This document shows, one piece after another, positions 7,847 to 15,448 of a stretch of DNA of 15,448 nt (positions are counted from its first letter, which is position 1; each line of letters opens with the position of its first letter). The notes beneath the pieces were generated by a model. That model had not been told where the DNA came from, made no database searches, and was given only the letters and a program-made list of their open reading frames with translations. This DNA comes from an uncultured Eubacteriales bacterium (GTDB taxonomy: Bacteria > Bacillota > Clostridia > Christensenellales > UBA1242). Position numbers and translations under genes: made by a program. Location: the NCBI GenBank assembly GCA_900556185.1, contig USNN01000015.1, forward strand, positions 1 through 15,448, read 5' to 3'.

Positions 7847-9031
7847 TTGAAAATTTTACATACCGCCGACTGGCACCTAGGTGCAAAAACAGATGGCAAA
7901 AATAGAATTGATGAACAGAAAAAAGTTATGGCAGAAATAGTAGATGTCGCTATAAAAAACAAGGTAAGAATTGTTATTATTAGTGGCGATATTTTTGACC
8001 AAGCCATTCCAACAAGCGAAGCAGAAAACTTGTTTTTTGAAACGCTAGAGGCTTTAACTAAAGATAATTCAAGGGTTGTTTTAGTAATTGCTGGTAATCA
8101 CGATGACCCAAGAAGATTGTCTGCAGGCGGTCCTTTTGCAAAAAAACATAATTGCATAATTGCAGGAGACTTAAAACCAATAGTAGAAGAAAAAGACTTT
8201 GATGGCGGAAGACTTAGTTCTCCAGCCCCAGGGTCAGTTTTGGTTGAAGTTAAAACCAATAAAGGCAAAGAAAAATGCGTAGTTGCAATGCTACCATACC
8301 CTCAAGAATACAGATTTGGAGAAACATCTAAAGATGTTCCATACCCAGAAAAAGTTCAAGAATGGGCAAGAATTGTAACCAAAGGCTTTCAAAAAGATAG
8401 CGTTAATATTCTAGCAACTCACATTATGCTAGTTGGTTCAACCGCAAACATAAATGGTGAAGAAAAAGAACTAAGGGTTGGTGATATAAATGCGTTATCT
8501 AAATCAGATTTGCCAACTGCAGACTATTACGCACTAGGTCATATTCATAGTTTTCAAAACCTAAAAGGAAACTATTGTTATTCTGGTTCGCCTTGCTTTT
8601 ATGATTTTAAGCAAAAAACGGCTGGTGTTGTTTTAATAGACACAAATGCAAAGCACGGCATTAAAGATATAGAGTATTACCAATTAAAAACCCCAGCAAA
8701 GATGGTTGAAGTTGAGTATGGCGGAATGGCAGAAGCGTCTGAAAAGTTGAAAGTTTTTGAAGACAGCGACATAGTTAATTTAACAATCGTGCAAGATGAA
8801 CCACTTTCAAGAAACGACATTAAATCTATAAAGCAAAATTTCCCTTGTGTAACAAGAGTGATGCTAAGACCAAAGACACCAAACCTAGACCCAGTAAATT
8901 ATATAAACAATAGAAAATCGCTTAGTGAAGAAAAATTGTTTATAGAATTTTATAAGCAAAAAAAGTGTGTAGAACCAACAAGAGAAGTAGTAGCCTTGTT
9001 TAAAGAACTAATGGAGGATAAAGCAAGATGA
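7847..9031 (+). CDS. sbcD: Exonuclease subunit SbcD (Mre11-type metallophosphoesterase)
   Basis: SbcD is the nuclease half of the SbcCD complex, which opens hairpins and processes blocked or branched DNA ends using Mn2+. I start it at TTG 7847 (394 aa): AGGAG at 7834-7838 lies 8 bases upstream, and translation begins KILHTADWHLG, the family N-terminus. The reading frame is open further back to 7763, but those extra 28 codons are AT-rich promoter DNA. Metal and active-site motifs are DWH (D8, H10), GDIFD (D48), GNHD (N84, H85), THIML (H192) and GHIH (H232, H234). A capping domain covers the last third or so. The stop overlaps the sbcC start by 4 bases (ATGA), indicating coupled translation of the two partners. 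Confidence 0.95.
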   Translation: MKILHTADWHLGAKTDGKNRIDEQKKVMAEIVDVAIKNKVRIVIISGDIFDQAIPTSEAENLFFETLEALTKDNSRVVLVIAGNHDDPRRLSAGGPFAKKHNCIIAGDLKPIVEEKDFDGGRLSSPAPGSVLVEVKTNKGKEKCVVAMLPYPQEYRFGETSKDVPYPEKVQEWARIVTKGFQKDSVNILATHIMLVGSTANINGEEKELRVGDINALSKSDLPTADYYALGHIHSFQNLKGNYCYSGSPCFYDFKQKTAGVVLIDTNAKHGIKDIEYYQLKTPAKMVEVEYGGMAEASEKLKVFEDSDIVNLTIVQDEPLSRNDIKSIKQNFPCVTRVMLRPKTPNLDPVNYINNRKSLSEEKLFIEFYKQKKCVEPTREVVALFKELMEDKAR

Positions 9032-12000
9032 AACCTATAAAATTAGAGATAGAAGGCTTGCATAGTTTTTCAACTAAGCAGGTTATAGATTTTACAAGGT
9101 TAACTAGCCGTGGCGTATTTGGTATTTTCGGTGCCACAGGTAGTGGTAAGTCTACAATATTAGACGCCATAATTTTAGCACTATATGGCAAAGTTCATAG
9201 AAGCAAAACCAATGCAGACTTTATTAATTTAAAGTCTAAAAAGGCGGTGGTTTCGTTTGAATTTTCATATGCAGAAAATGGTGTAGAAAAAGAATATAGA
9301 GTTATAAGAACCTTTAAAAGAAAACCTAAAAACGACCAAGAAGTAGACCAAATTGCAGAGGTTTACGAAATTGGTGGCTTTGGCAGTAGACAAATAGTGG
9401 AAGGGGCTAATAAGGTAGATAACTTTATTGCGAACTTAATTGGTATGTCTGATGCCGAATTTTGCAAGTGTATTGCATTGCCACAAGGTGAATTTGCATC
9501 CTTTTTAAAGGCTAAGCCAAATGAAAGAGTAAATATTATTGGCAATATTTTTGACCTTAATAAATATGGTCAAGAATTGTGGGATAAAGTTAAAAATAGG
9601 CTAGATGCAGTTCAAAAAGATAGAGATGTTGTTAGTGGCAAGTTGGAAGTTCTTGGTGACGTGGATCCTAAGAAATTGGACGAATTAAAGCAAGAAAAAC
9701 AAACCACCGAAACAACTATAGAAGCAAAGGAAAAGGAACTTGATACCTTAATTAAAACCGAAGCGAGCGAAAAAGAAGTTGCAAAACTTTGCGAAGAAAA
9801 AGAAAACCTAGAGAACGAATTAACAGAACTAGAAAAAACAAAGGCTAATATAAAAACTCAAAAAGTAACACTAGACCGAGCAAAAACTCTATTAAACAAT
9901 AAATACGCCTTTGATAGAATAGACGAACTGAACAAAATGCTTTTAGATGAAAATGATAGCATTTATGTAACAGGCGAATCATTAAAGGCTGAAAAGGCTA
10001 GAACAGATGAGTTTTGTTGCAATGAGTTGACACACAAAGAAGAACTAAATAAGTCATTAGAGAAGTCGGTTGCACGTCTTGAAAGATTAAAAGCATTAAA
10101 ACAAACCGAACTAAAACTTGTTGGTCAAAAAGCAGAAAGAGAAGACTTGCGTGGTGATAGAGAGATATCTGTTTTAAAGATAGATGAGTTAAAAAAGTTG
10201 TTAAACGATGAAAGAGTTGAAAAGGGTGTAGAAACCAGAAAACTAAAAGAACTAGATGACGATATAACAACTGTTAGAAACGACCTAAATGGCTTTGAAA
10301 GTGTTTTAGAATATAAAAGTTTGTCGGCATATGTGGTAGAGTTAAAATCGTACCAAGATTATTTATCTAAAAAACATTCGGGTGCGGTTCAATCTATGAC
10401 AATTGCAATAGAAAATAAAGAGAAACTAGAAAACTCTAAAAAATTACTATTGCAACAAATTAGAAAGGTACGTCAAGATATTTCAGGCAAAAAGGTCGTT
10501 GGTGAAAATACAATAAGTTTGGTGGCGGATGAGATTAATGAGCAATCTAATAGTTTTGCAAAACTAAAAGAAAAAGTAAGCGGAATATTAGCATTACGAC
10601 TAGAAATTGCGACCAAAATTAAAGAATATGAAAACAGAGAAGACTACTTAGAAAACGAAAAACTAAAACTAGACAAAAAAATTGCGGACATAAATCACAA
10701 TATAGAAGATATGGAAATTAAACTGTCGGCTTTACGTGAAGAAAAATATTCATATCTATCTCAAAATGGTTTAGCTGATGTTATAGACACTGTTAAAATT
10801 GGCGACGAGTGTCCAGTATGCAGGGCAGAAGTTATGCAAAAAGCGAATGTTGATTCTATTGACCTTATGGTTATAGATAAAGACATTCAAGACCTAGAAA
10901 CAGCAAAAAAGAGATGCGAAGAAACAAAAGACAATTTAATATTCTCAATATCTAAAATTGTAACTGAAATAGAAACTTGCGAAAAAGAATTTAGCATACT
11001 AGAAGAAAAAGACGCAGATTACACAAAAAGAGTAAAAATGGCGTTTAACCTAGATTTAGACACAACCATAATTAACGAAGATGAAAAGTTAAAAGCAATT
11101 GAAGATACCTTAAAATTAAGAATAGAAACCTTAAAGCAAGCACAAAAATTAGAAAGAGAACTAATCAAAAAGTTGCATAAGGTAGAAGCGGATTTAGTTA
11201 AGCAAAATTGCATACTTGCTTTATCACATTTAGATGTTGAAACATTTGCAGAAATTTGTGGCAGTTTGTCTTCTAGCATAAAAGATAAGGATACTCAACT
11301 ATTAGGTCTAGTTAGCGAAAAGGAAGACATAAAAGATAAACTTTCTGAAATGCAAAAACTAAGCGAAAGGTTAGATGGTTTACTAAAATCTAGAAATGAA
11401 CTAGTAGAACTAATTGATAGCATAGATAATAAAATTAAAGATTATGAAACTAAGCTTGCAATAGAGTTAAAAACGGCTGAAAACTTAGAAACTAAGATAA
11501 CTGATATAGATAAACTAATAAAGCAAAGTGAAATTGAAATTGGTGCGGAAGTTTCAGACTTTAACGTGTTAAATGCCTATAACTTGCAAGAAAAAGAAAT
11601 TGAAGGCATTAAATATAACATTGCAGAAATAGACAAACTAGTTAGCGAACAACGAGAATCTATTCAAACTCACGAAGCGGAACTTAATAGTTTGGTTTTA
11701 TCCAATAAAGCCCATATGGAAGAACATAAAAGGTTGGCTGATGGAATATCTAAAATATTAAAGGCGTTAAACATAGAAAATTTGTCAGATGCTAAATTGT
11801 TCTTATTAGACCAAACCGAGATAGACAAACTATCTAATTTGGTTGAAAATTACGAAAAGAACTATGAGTTTGCAAAAAAACGACTAAAAGAAATAGATGA
11901 AAAACTAGACGGCAGAGTTTCTAGTGAAACCATCACAAATCAATTGGCGTTGCAAATAAGTGAGTTAAATAAACAATTTAGAGAACTAAGGGATAACTTA

Positions 12001-12591
12001 ATTAAAGTTAATGTAGAAATAGAAAAGCAAGAAGAACTGGTTAAAAAGCACGCAGAACTTACAAGTGAATATCAAAAACTTAATAAAGAGTTCGATACGG
12101 TTTATATGCTTTATGATGCACTTAAAGGTAAGGCATTACTAGAGTTTATTGCCGAAGAATTTATAGATGATATATCATATATGGCGTCTAACAAGTTGCA
12201 AGTATTAATGGATGGCAGATATGTTTTAAAATATGAAGATAAAGAGTTTTTTGTGATAGACAACTTTAATGATGGTAGCATTAGACCTGTTTCAACACTT
12301 TCGGGTGGTGAATTGTTTGTTGTATCACTGGCTCTTGCACTTTCAATATCGGATGCAATTGCAACAAAATCTAATAAGAGTATAGACTTTTTCTTCTTAG
12401 ATGAAGGTTTTGGTACGCTAGATAAAGAATATTGTGAATATATTGTAGACTCACTAATAAAACTAGAAAGTCAAAATTTGGTAATTGGTTTAATATCACA
12501 TATTCCAGAATTACAAGAAAGAATAGCACAAAAACTAGAAGTTTATAAAGGTGCTAACGGGTCAACAGTTAAGTTGGTTGCAGGAATTTAA
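9028..12591 (+). CDS. sbcC: Exonuclease subunit SbcC (Rad50-type ATPase with zinc hook)
   Basis: SbcC is the SMC-like ATPase that holds and opens DNA ends for SbcD. It has 1187 aa, somewhat longer than the E. coli protein but within the family range. The N-terminal head has Walker A GATGSGKST (35-43) and a Q-loop in LPQGEFASFL (Q153). Two very long Lys/Glu/Leu-rich coiled-coil arms (about 180-585 and 610-1030) flank the zinc hook C595-P-V-C598 near the exact middle, which dimerises two molecules through zinc. The C-terminal head has the ABC signature LSGGE (S1092-E1095), Walker B FFFLDEG with catalytic D1125/E1126, a D-loop (GTLD) and an H-loop (H1158, LISHIPEL). All catalytic elements are present. 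The start is set by the ATGA overlap with sbcD and by GGAGG (9013-9017) ten bases upstream. Confidence 0.96.
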   Translation: MKPIKLEIEGLHSFSTKQVIDFTRLTSRGVFGIFGATGSGKSTILDAIILALYGKVHRSKTNADFINLKSKKAVVSFEFSYAENGVEKEYRVIRTFKRKPKNDQEVDQIAEVYEIGGFGSRQIVEGANKVDNFIANLIGMSDAEFCKCIALPQGEFASFLKAKPNERVNIIGNIFDLNKYGQELWDKVKNRLDAVQKDRDVVSGKLEVLGDVDPKKLDELKQEKQTTETTIEAKEKELDTLIKTEASEKEVAKLCEEKENLENELTELEKTKANIKTQKVTLDRAKTLLNNKYAFDRIDELNKMLLDENDSIYVTGESLKAEKARTDEFCCNELTHKEELNKSLEKSVARLERLKALKQTELKLVGQKAEREDLRGDREISVLKIDELKKLLNDERVEKGVETRKLKELDDDITTVRNDLNGFESVLEYKSLSAYVVELKSYQDYLSKKHSGAVQSMTIAIENKEKLENSKKLLLQQIRKVRQDISGKKVVGENTISLVADEINEQSNSFAKLKEKVSGILALRLEIATKIKEYENREDYLENEKLKLDKKIADINHNIEDMEIKLSALREEKYSYLSQNGLADVIDTVKIGDECPVCRAEVMQKANVDSIDLMVIDKDIQDLETAKKRCEETKDNLIFSISKIVTEIETCEKEFSILEEKDADYTKRVKMAFNLDLDTTIINEDEKLKAIEDTLKLRIETLKQAQKLERELIKKLHKVEADLVKQNCILALSHLDVETFAEICGSLSSSIKDKDTQLLGLVSEKEDIKDKLSEMQKLSERLDGLLKSRNELVELIDSIDNKIKDYETKLAIELKTAENLETKITDIDKLIKQSEIEIGAEVSDFNVLNAYNLQEKEIEGIKYNIAEIDKLVSEQRESIQTHEAELNSLVLSNKAHMEEHKRLADGISKILKALNIENLSDAKLFLLDQTEIDKLSNLVENYEKNYEFAKKRLKEIDEKLDGRVSSETITNQLALQISELNKQFRELRDNLIKVNVEIEKQEELVKKHAELTSEYQKLNKEFDTVYMLYDALKGKALLEFIAEEFIDDISYMASNKLQVLMDGRYVLKYEDKEFFVIDNFNDGSIRPVSTLSGGELFVVSLALALSISDAIATKSNKSIDFFFLDEGFGTLDKEYCEYIVDSLIKLESQNLVIGLISHIPELQERIAQKLEVYKGANGSTVKLVAGI

Positions 12592-12628
12592 TTAAAAATA
12601 AAATACAATAGTAAATAGGAGAATAATA

Positions 12629-13369
12629 ATGCAATACTTGTATGTTCTGGACGACATAGGATTTGCAGACAAGAAAAATTTAAATGGCACAGATAGCCAA
12701 GATAGAACTACGGTGGGATGTTTATTGCCGTTAGAAAAACTAATGAATATTGCAATGAGAATTTACGATGCACTAAACGACGCCACAAATAATTATAAAA
12801 TAAAGCATTTTTGTTTCGACGATATGTATAACCGCAAAAATGGTTACGAAAATATTAAGCCAGAAGATTTTCTTCGCTACACTAAAGAATTTATAAAAAT
12901 TATAAAAGATTTTGATATTAAGGTAATAGTGCAAAACTTTACTGAAGAAATGTATAACAACAAAAAGTTACTGCGTGAAATAAACTTGGTTTCTGAAGTT
13001 GTGTTTAAAACAAAACCAGAAGGCAAAATAACGCCTGAAGGATACGCTTTTGTTATGAACCTATATAATGCTTATAAGTATATAGTTTCAAGCAATAGAA
13101 AAAGTGACATAGCGGAAATAATGTGTGATGAAACATTAAAAACAGATAAAGCCATAACTCATATAACTTTAAATGAAAAAGATTCTATAAAAGTATCTTT
13201 TAGAGCACGTGATGATTATCCATATTTATATTTAGCGGACTTTGTTGTATGGGCTCTTAAAACGCTTGAAAACAAACAAGTTGGCACAAATAGCGGGAAA
13301 GAAATAAATCTAAATAACAGGATACTTGAACTATTAGAGACAATCAGAAATAACTACATCAAGTTTTAA
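12629..13369 (+). CDS. DUF3800-like protein, possible RNase H-fold nuclease
   Basis: The function of this 246-aa protein is unknown. It resembles DUF3800 proteins in the order of its polar motifs: a first strand YLYVLDDIG (D8, D9) in place of the usual YxDExG, a KHFC segment (H60) near the family's E-[LI]-H, an IMCDET strand (D167, E168), and YLADFVVWALK (D204) matching the C-terminal xxAD motif. These acidic residues would fit an RNase H-like metal site, but that is inference. No signal peptide or membrane segment is visible. AGGAG (12617-12621) lies 7 bases before the ATG. It begins 37 bp after sbcC with no terminator between, and the next terminator follows its own stop, so it is probably co-transcribed with sbcDC. 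Base and codon use look like those of its neighbours. Family assignment is moderate; an unrelated hypothetical protein remains possible. Confidence 0.6.
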   Translation: MQYLYVLDDIGFADKKNLNGTDSQDRTTVGCLLPLEKLMNIAMRIYDALNDATNNYKIKHFCFDDMYNRKNGYENIKPEDFLRYTKEFIKIIKDFDIKVIVQNFTEEMYNNKKLLREINLVSEVVFKTKPEGKITPEGYAFVMNLYNAYKYIVSSNRKSDIAEIMCDETLKTDKAITHITLNEKDSIKVSFRARDDYPYLYLADFVVWALKTLENKQVGTNSGKEINLNNRILELLETIRNNYIKF

Positions 13370-13382
13370 TTATTTTAAACAT

Positions 13383-13416
13383 AAAAAAAACTAGCGCAAA
13401 AATACGCTAGTTTTTT
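13383..13416. terminator. Bidirectional terminator between the DUF3800-like gene and AcnX
   Basis: ACTAGCG (13390-13396) pairs with CGCTAGT (13405-13411) around an 8-nt loop. The stem is flanked by A-rich DNA at 13383-13390 and T6 at 13411-13416. A/T pairing lengthens it, and the A tract serves as the T tract for the minus strand. It ends the sbcDC-DUF3800 transcript and the convergent AcnX operon. Confidence 0.87.
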
Positions 13417-13418
13417 CT

Positions 13419-13868
13419 TTATTCAATAATGGTAACAGTGCCATCTAAACTTATTTTAATTTTATCACCCGTTTTAATATCTTTTAGTATGTCTTTACCA
13501 AGTTTGTCTATTGCAATAATTTTTGAGTTTTCCCAATTTTTTGCAAGAATAACACCACTTGCTGCAAGTGAATCTATTTCGTCGGCAAATAGTAGGGCTG
13601 ATGGGTTAATTTTCATTTGGCAAATTGTTTGAATTACAAGCCCGCCCGTGGTAGAACCAATAGTTTGGGGAAGAATTAGAGCAATACCAGTTAAATTTTC
13701 ACCATATACATCTGGGTTGTTTTGGTCTGAACCAATAACTTCTTTTGCGTTTTTTAGTGCAGATTTTTGGAATGTTGCTAGTGTGTTAACACCTTGACGA
13801 GAAACAACACAACTGCCTTCATATTCACCCGCACAAATAACTCTGCCTTTAAATGTTTTCTTTTGCAT
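13419..13868 (-). CDS. Aconitase X small (swivel) subunit, DUF126/AcnX_swivel
   Basis: This is the swivelling small subunit of a two-subunit aconitase-X dehydratase. At 149 aa it has the usual length of stand-alone members. The family's central motif appears as ALILPQTIGSTTGG (about 63-76), where S72 is the candidate for the aconitase-type catalytic serine. NPSALLFADEIDSLAASGVILA follows as the beta-alpha core of the swivel barrel, and the C-terminal strand pair is DKIKISLDGTVTII. The gene begins one base after the large-subunit stop. Its GAGG lies inside the end of that gene, nine bases before the ATG, so the subunits should be made in step. The substrate is not known. Characterised AcnX enzymes dehydrate cis-3-hydroxy-L-proline (bacteria) or phosphomevalonate (archaea), and the neighbours favour neither. 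Confidence 0.9.
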   Translation of the reverse strand: MQKKTFKGRVICAGEYEGSCVVSRQGVNTLATFQKSALKNAKEVIGSDQNNPDVYGENLTGIALILPQTIGSTTGGLVIQTICQMKINPSALLFADEIDSLAASGVILAKNWENSKIIAIDKLGKDILKDIKTGDKIKISLDGTVTIIE

Positions 13869-13869
13869 A

Positions 13870-15141
13870 TTACTTTACCTCACATATAATTTTAACAATA
13901 TCTTCGTCTTTATAATACCTAGACTTAGAATAGGTTCTAAGTTTGTTGCTGTTTGTAATAATTGGTTTAGAGCCGGCAATAGGGTTATTGGTATACATTA
14001 ATGGGCAAATAGAAGAAAGTTTAACACCAAATGAAATTAGTTTATTGTATTCAGGGGTAGATTTAAACCTATTTAAAACGTCAGGTGAGGTTGTCATAAT
14101 AGTTCTAACTGCAACTTGCTTTTTGTTAGATAATTTTAAACCATTTTCAATCTTTTTTGTCCAATCTAATAATTGGGTATAGGTTAAGTGTGGGCATCCA
14201 ATAAAGCAAAGTGTAGGTTTTGCAGATTTGTTTTTCCACATAACTGGGTAAGAGTTATACACTCTTTCTAGTTCGGCGTCATCGATTACATAAGTTTTAA
14301 CTTTTTCACATAATAACTTTTCACCAAACTTTTTTGCTTCTGGGGTAAGGTTTTCAATGTGATACAAGCCAACAGCACCATTAGATGCGGTTGCAGCACC
14401 AAAGTCTTTTAAATAGGAAATGGTGCTATCGTTTAATTCGGTTCCTAAAAATCTATCAAGGCCTTTAACATAAGGAACGGCTTCCATAACTTTCATGCCA
14501 ATTGCACTGCCAAGTATTTGTGCTTCAGGAAGTTTGCTTGTTTTAACTTCTATAACCCAAGTCGCTTTTCTTCCTTCATCTGTTAATAGCCCAAATTCAG
14601 GGACAAGTCCTAATATTGCACCAAAAATATCTAGCATGCCGCTATTACGATTACACCTTGCTCCTAATACAGAGTTCGCAAATACAACAGCACTGCTCTC
14701 AGCCCAAGTTAAAATGTCGCCATATTTTGGTGTGTTGCCAACCTCTGGTAGGTAACAAGTGCAAGTAAATGCGTCTTTATTTTTTAGCCCAATTTTTTCA
14801 AGTTGTTTTTCATAGTATTCTTGCTTGCTATACATAATTTTACTAAATACAAGTTTGTTAATTAGGTCAACTTTCACATTTTGGTAGTCTAGTGGTCTTG
14901 GGTCTACAGTAAATGGATATTTTGTTTTTAGTCCCGCTTCAATAATTTCATCCATAATTCGGTAAACGGGCTTTAATAGCCCAATGCCAAATGATGTAAC
15001 TAGGTGCCCATTAGCAGTTACCGGCACAAGCCTTTTAGCACCAAAAACATCGCCAAACTCTACCAATGTTTTCATAATTTTGGCTTTGGTTTCGCCTTCT
15101 TTGCCATCAAGAATGGCTTTTTCTTCGGGTGTTAATTTCAT
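13870..15141 (-). CDS. Aconitase X large catalytic subunit (DUF521/AcnX)
   Basis: This is the iron-sulfur catalytic subunit of an AcnX-type hydro-lyase, 423 aa, typical of the split form of the family. The N-terminus MKLTPEEKAILDGKEGETKA is characteristic. Candidate cluster ligands are C127 or C129 (FTCTCYLPEVGNTP), C316 (FIGCPHLTYTQL) and C379 (SSICPLMYTN). C163 lies in the conserved NSVLGARCNRNSG segment, which also carries Arg and Asn residues likely to face the substrate. The start is fixed by AAGGAG six bases upstream (complement of 15148-15153). It forms a two-gene operon with the swivel subunit. No proline racemase, pyrroline-carboxylate reductase, mevalonate-pathway gene or transporter is adjacent, so assigning it as cis-3-hydroxyproline dehydratase or phosphomevalonate dehydratase would be a guess. 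Confidence 0.92.
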   Translation of the reverse strand: MKLTPEEKAILDGKEGETKAKIMKTLVEFGDVFGAKRLVPVTANGHLVTSFGIGLLKPVYRIMDEIIEAGLKTKYPFTVDPRPLDYQNVKVDLINKLVFSKIMYSKQEYYEKQLEKIGLKNKDAFTCTCYLPEVGNTPKYGDILTWAESSAVVFANSVLGARCNRNSGMLDIFGAILGLVPEFGLLTDEGRKATWVIEVKTSKLPEAQILGSAIGMKVMEAVPYVKGLDRFLGTELNDSTISYLKDFGAATASNGAVGLYHIENLTPEAKKFGEKLLCEKVKTYVIDDAELERVYNSYPVMWKNKSAKPTLCFIGCPHLTYTQLLDWTKKIENGLKLSNKKQVAVRTIMTTSPDVLNRFKSTPEYNKLISFGVKLSSICPLMYTNNPIAGSKPIITNSNKLRTYSKSRYYKDEDIVKIICEVK

Positions 15142-15171
15142 AATATTCTCCTTAGCATTTTATATATATTG

Positions 15172-15199
15172 ATTATAACTTAATTTGTGAAAATCTAAA
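15172..15199 (-). promoter_or_regulatory. Candidate promoter of the AcnX operon
   Basis: On the minus strand a perfect TATAAT (complement of 15172-15177) lies 16 bp from TTTAGA (complement of 15194-15199), which matches the -35 consensus at four of six bases. Transcription would start near 15165, leaving about 23 bases before the ATG. The rest of the AT-rich gap up to 15312 shows no gene and no clear operator. Confidence 0.45.
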
Positions 15200-15312
15200 A
15201 ATTATTAAACGCACTTTTTGTAAATTTTTAAAAAATTTTAGTGGGGTAGTGGGTTGGTTTTTAATAAGCTAAGGTATATTTAAAATTGTTTTAGTTTAAA
15301 TAATTAAAAATG

Positions 15313-15342
15313 TTGACAAATGAGTCTATAGTGATATATAAT
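15313..15342 (+). promoter_or_regulatory. Strong sigma-A-type promoter of tRNA-Thr
   Basis: Perfect TTGACA (15313-15318) and perfect TATAAT (15337-15342) are separated by 18 bp. The predicted start at about 15349 is only seven bases upstream of the mature tRNA 5' end. This fits a stable-RNA promoter, and more RNA genes may follow beyond the window edge. Confidence 0.85.
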
Positions 15343-15355
15343 ACTATTTGTCAGT

Positions 15356-15431
15356 GCTGATGTGGCTCAGTCGGTAGAGCACCGCCTTGGTAAGGCGGAG
15401 GTCACGGGTCCGATTCCCGTCATCAGCTCCA
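15356..15431 (+). tRNA. tRNA-Thr (anticodon GGT), CCA encoded, C at position 55
   Basis: A complete 76-nt cloverleaf is present. The acceptor stem is GCTGATG/CATCAGC (15356-15362 with 15421-15427), the D stem GCTC/GAGC, and the anticodon stem CCGCC/GGCGG with loop TTGGTAA and anticodon GGT at 15389-15391. A 5-nt variable loop precedes the T stem ACGGG/CCCGT, then discriminator T (15428) and encoded CCA (15429-15431). The anticodon reads ACC and ACU threonine codons. The T loop is TCCGATT, so position 55, normally an invariant T converted to pseudouridine, is C (15410). Confidence 0.97.
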
Positions 15432-15448
15432 TAGTATAGGCACCAACA

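Noticed and set aside
12578..12609. Possible internal promoter before the DUF3800-like gene (TTGCAG and TACAAT)
   Set aside because: The spacer is 20 bp and the -35 lies in sbcC coding sequence. It is not enough to call a promoter or to break the proposed operon.
15241..15257. G-rich patch in an otherwise AT-rich gap, considered as a G-quadruplex
   Set aside because: It has only one G4 run, one G3 run and one GG, not four runs of three or more, so a stable quadruplex is not supported.
1..15448. CRISPR array, insertion sequence, prophage, attachment site or recoded stop codons
   Set aside because: No regularly spaced direct repeats, transposase or integrase motifs, or inverted repeats beyond terminators and the riboswitch were seen. 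Genes end normally at TAA, TAG and TGA.

Overview
The window is a compact, AT-rich chromosomal segment of a Gram-positive type bacterium, most likely an uncultured member of the Bacillota (Clostridia or a relative). Support for this comes from a transcriptional T-box leader, a DnaB/DnaD-plus-DnaI helicase-loading gene pair, near-consensus AGGAGG ribosome binding sites, TTG as a start codon, and sigma-A-like promoters. No species can be named from the sequence. There is no insertion sequence, prophage, integrase or CRISPR array, and base composition is even throughout, so most of the window reads as core genome.

Layout. (1) Positions 1-301 hold an isoleucine T-box leader with specifier codon ATC, a competing antiterminator and an intrinsic terminator. 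It controls ileS (302-3421, +). IleS carries a swapped class I signature, GVHH in place of HxGH, and a degenerate KMSKS loop. (2) A bidirectional terminator at 3420-3462 separates ileS from a convergent operon. Read on the minus strand, that operon is a DnaB/DnaD-type replication initiation protein (6275-7738), the helicase loader dnaI (5310-6263) and the ribosome-associated GTPase typA (3461-5296). (3) A short region near 7739-7846 holds overlapping divergent promoters. From it the plus strand carries sbcD (7847-9031, TTG start), sbcC (9028-12591, 4-bp overlap) and, 37 bp later, a DUF3800-like protein (12629-13369). These three are probably one transcript. (4) A second bidirectional terminator (13383-13416) is shared with the convergent two-gene aconitase-X operon: large subunit at 13870-15141 and swivel subunit at 13419-13868, both minus strand. 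(5) A tRNA-Thr(GGT) with its own strong promoter lies at 15356-15431 and has C instead of T at the nearly invariant position 55.

How the genes relate. IleS is fed by the T-box sensing uncharged tRNA-Ile. The DnaB-like protein and DnaI are expected to load the replicative helicase, and TypA is co-transcribed with them. SbcCD is the Mre11/Rad50-type end-processing nuclease, and a small DUF3800 protein with an RNase H-like acidic residue pattern follows it. The AcnX pair is an iron-sulfur dehydratase whose substrate cannot be read from the neighbourhood.

The points most worth a second look are the GVHH isoleucyl-tRNA synthetase (a change linked to mupirocin hyper-resistance), the sbcD-sbcC-DUF3800 arrangement, the orphan AcnX pair, the four DnaD-like repeats in the replication protein, and the C55 tRNA-Thr. 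No convincing large new system is present.
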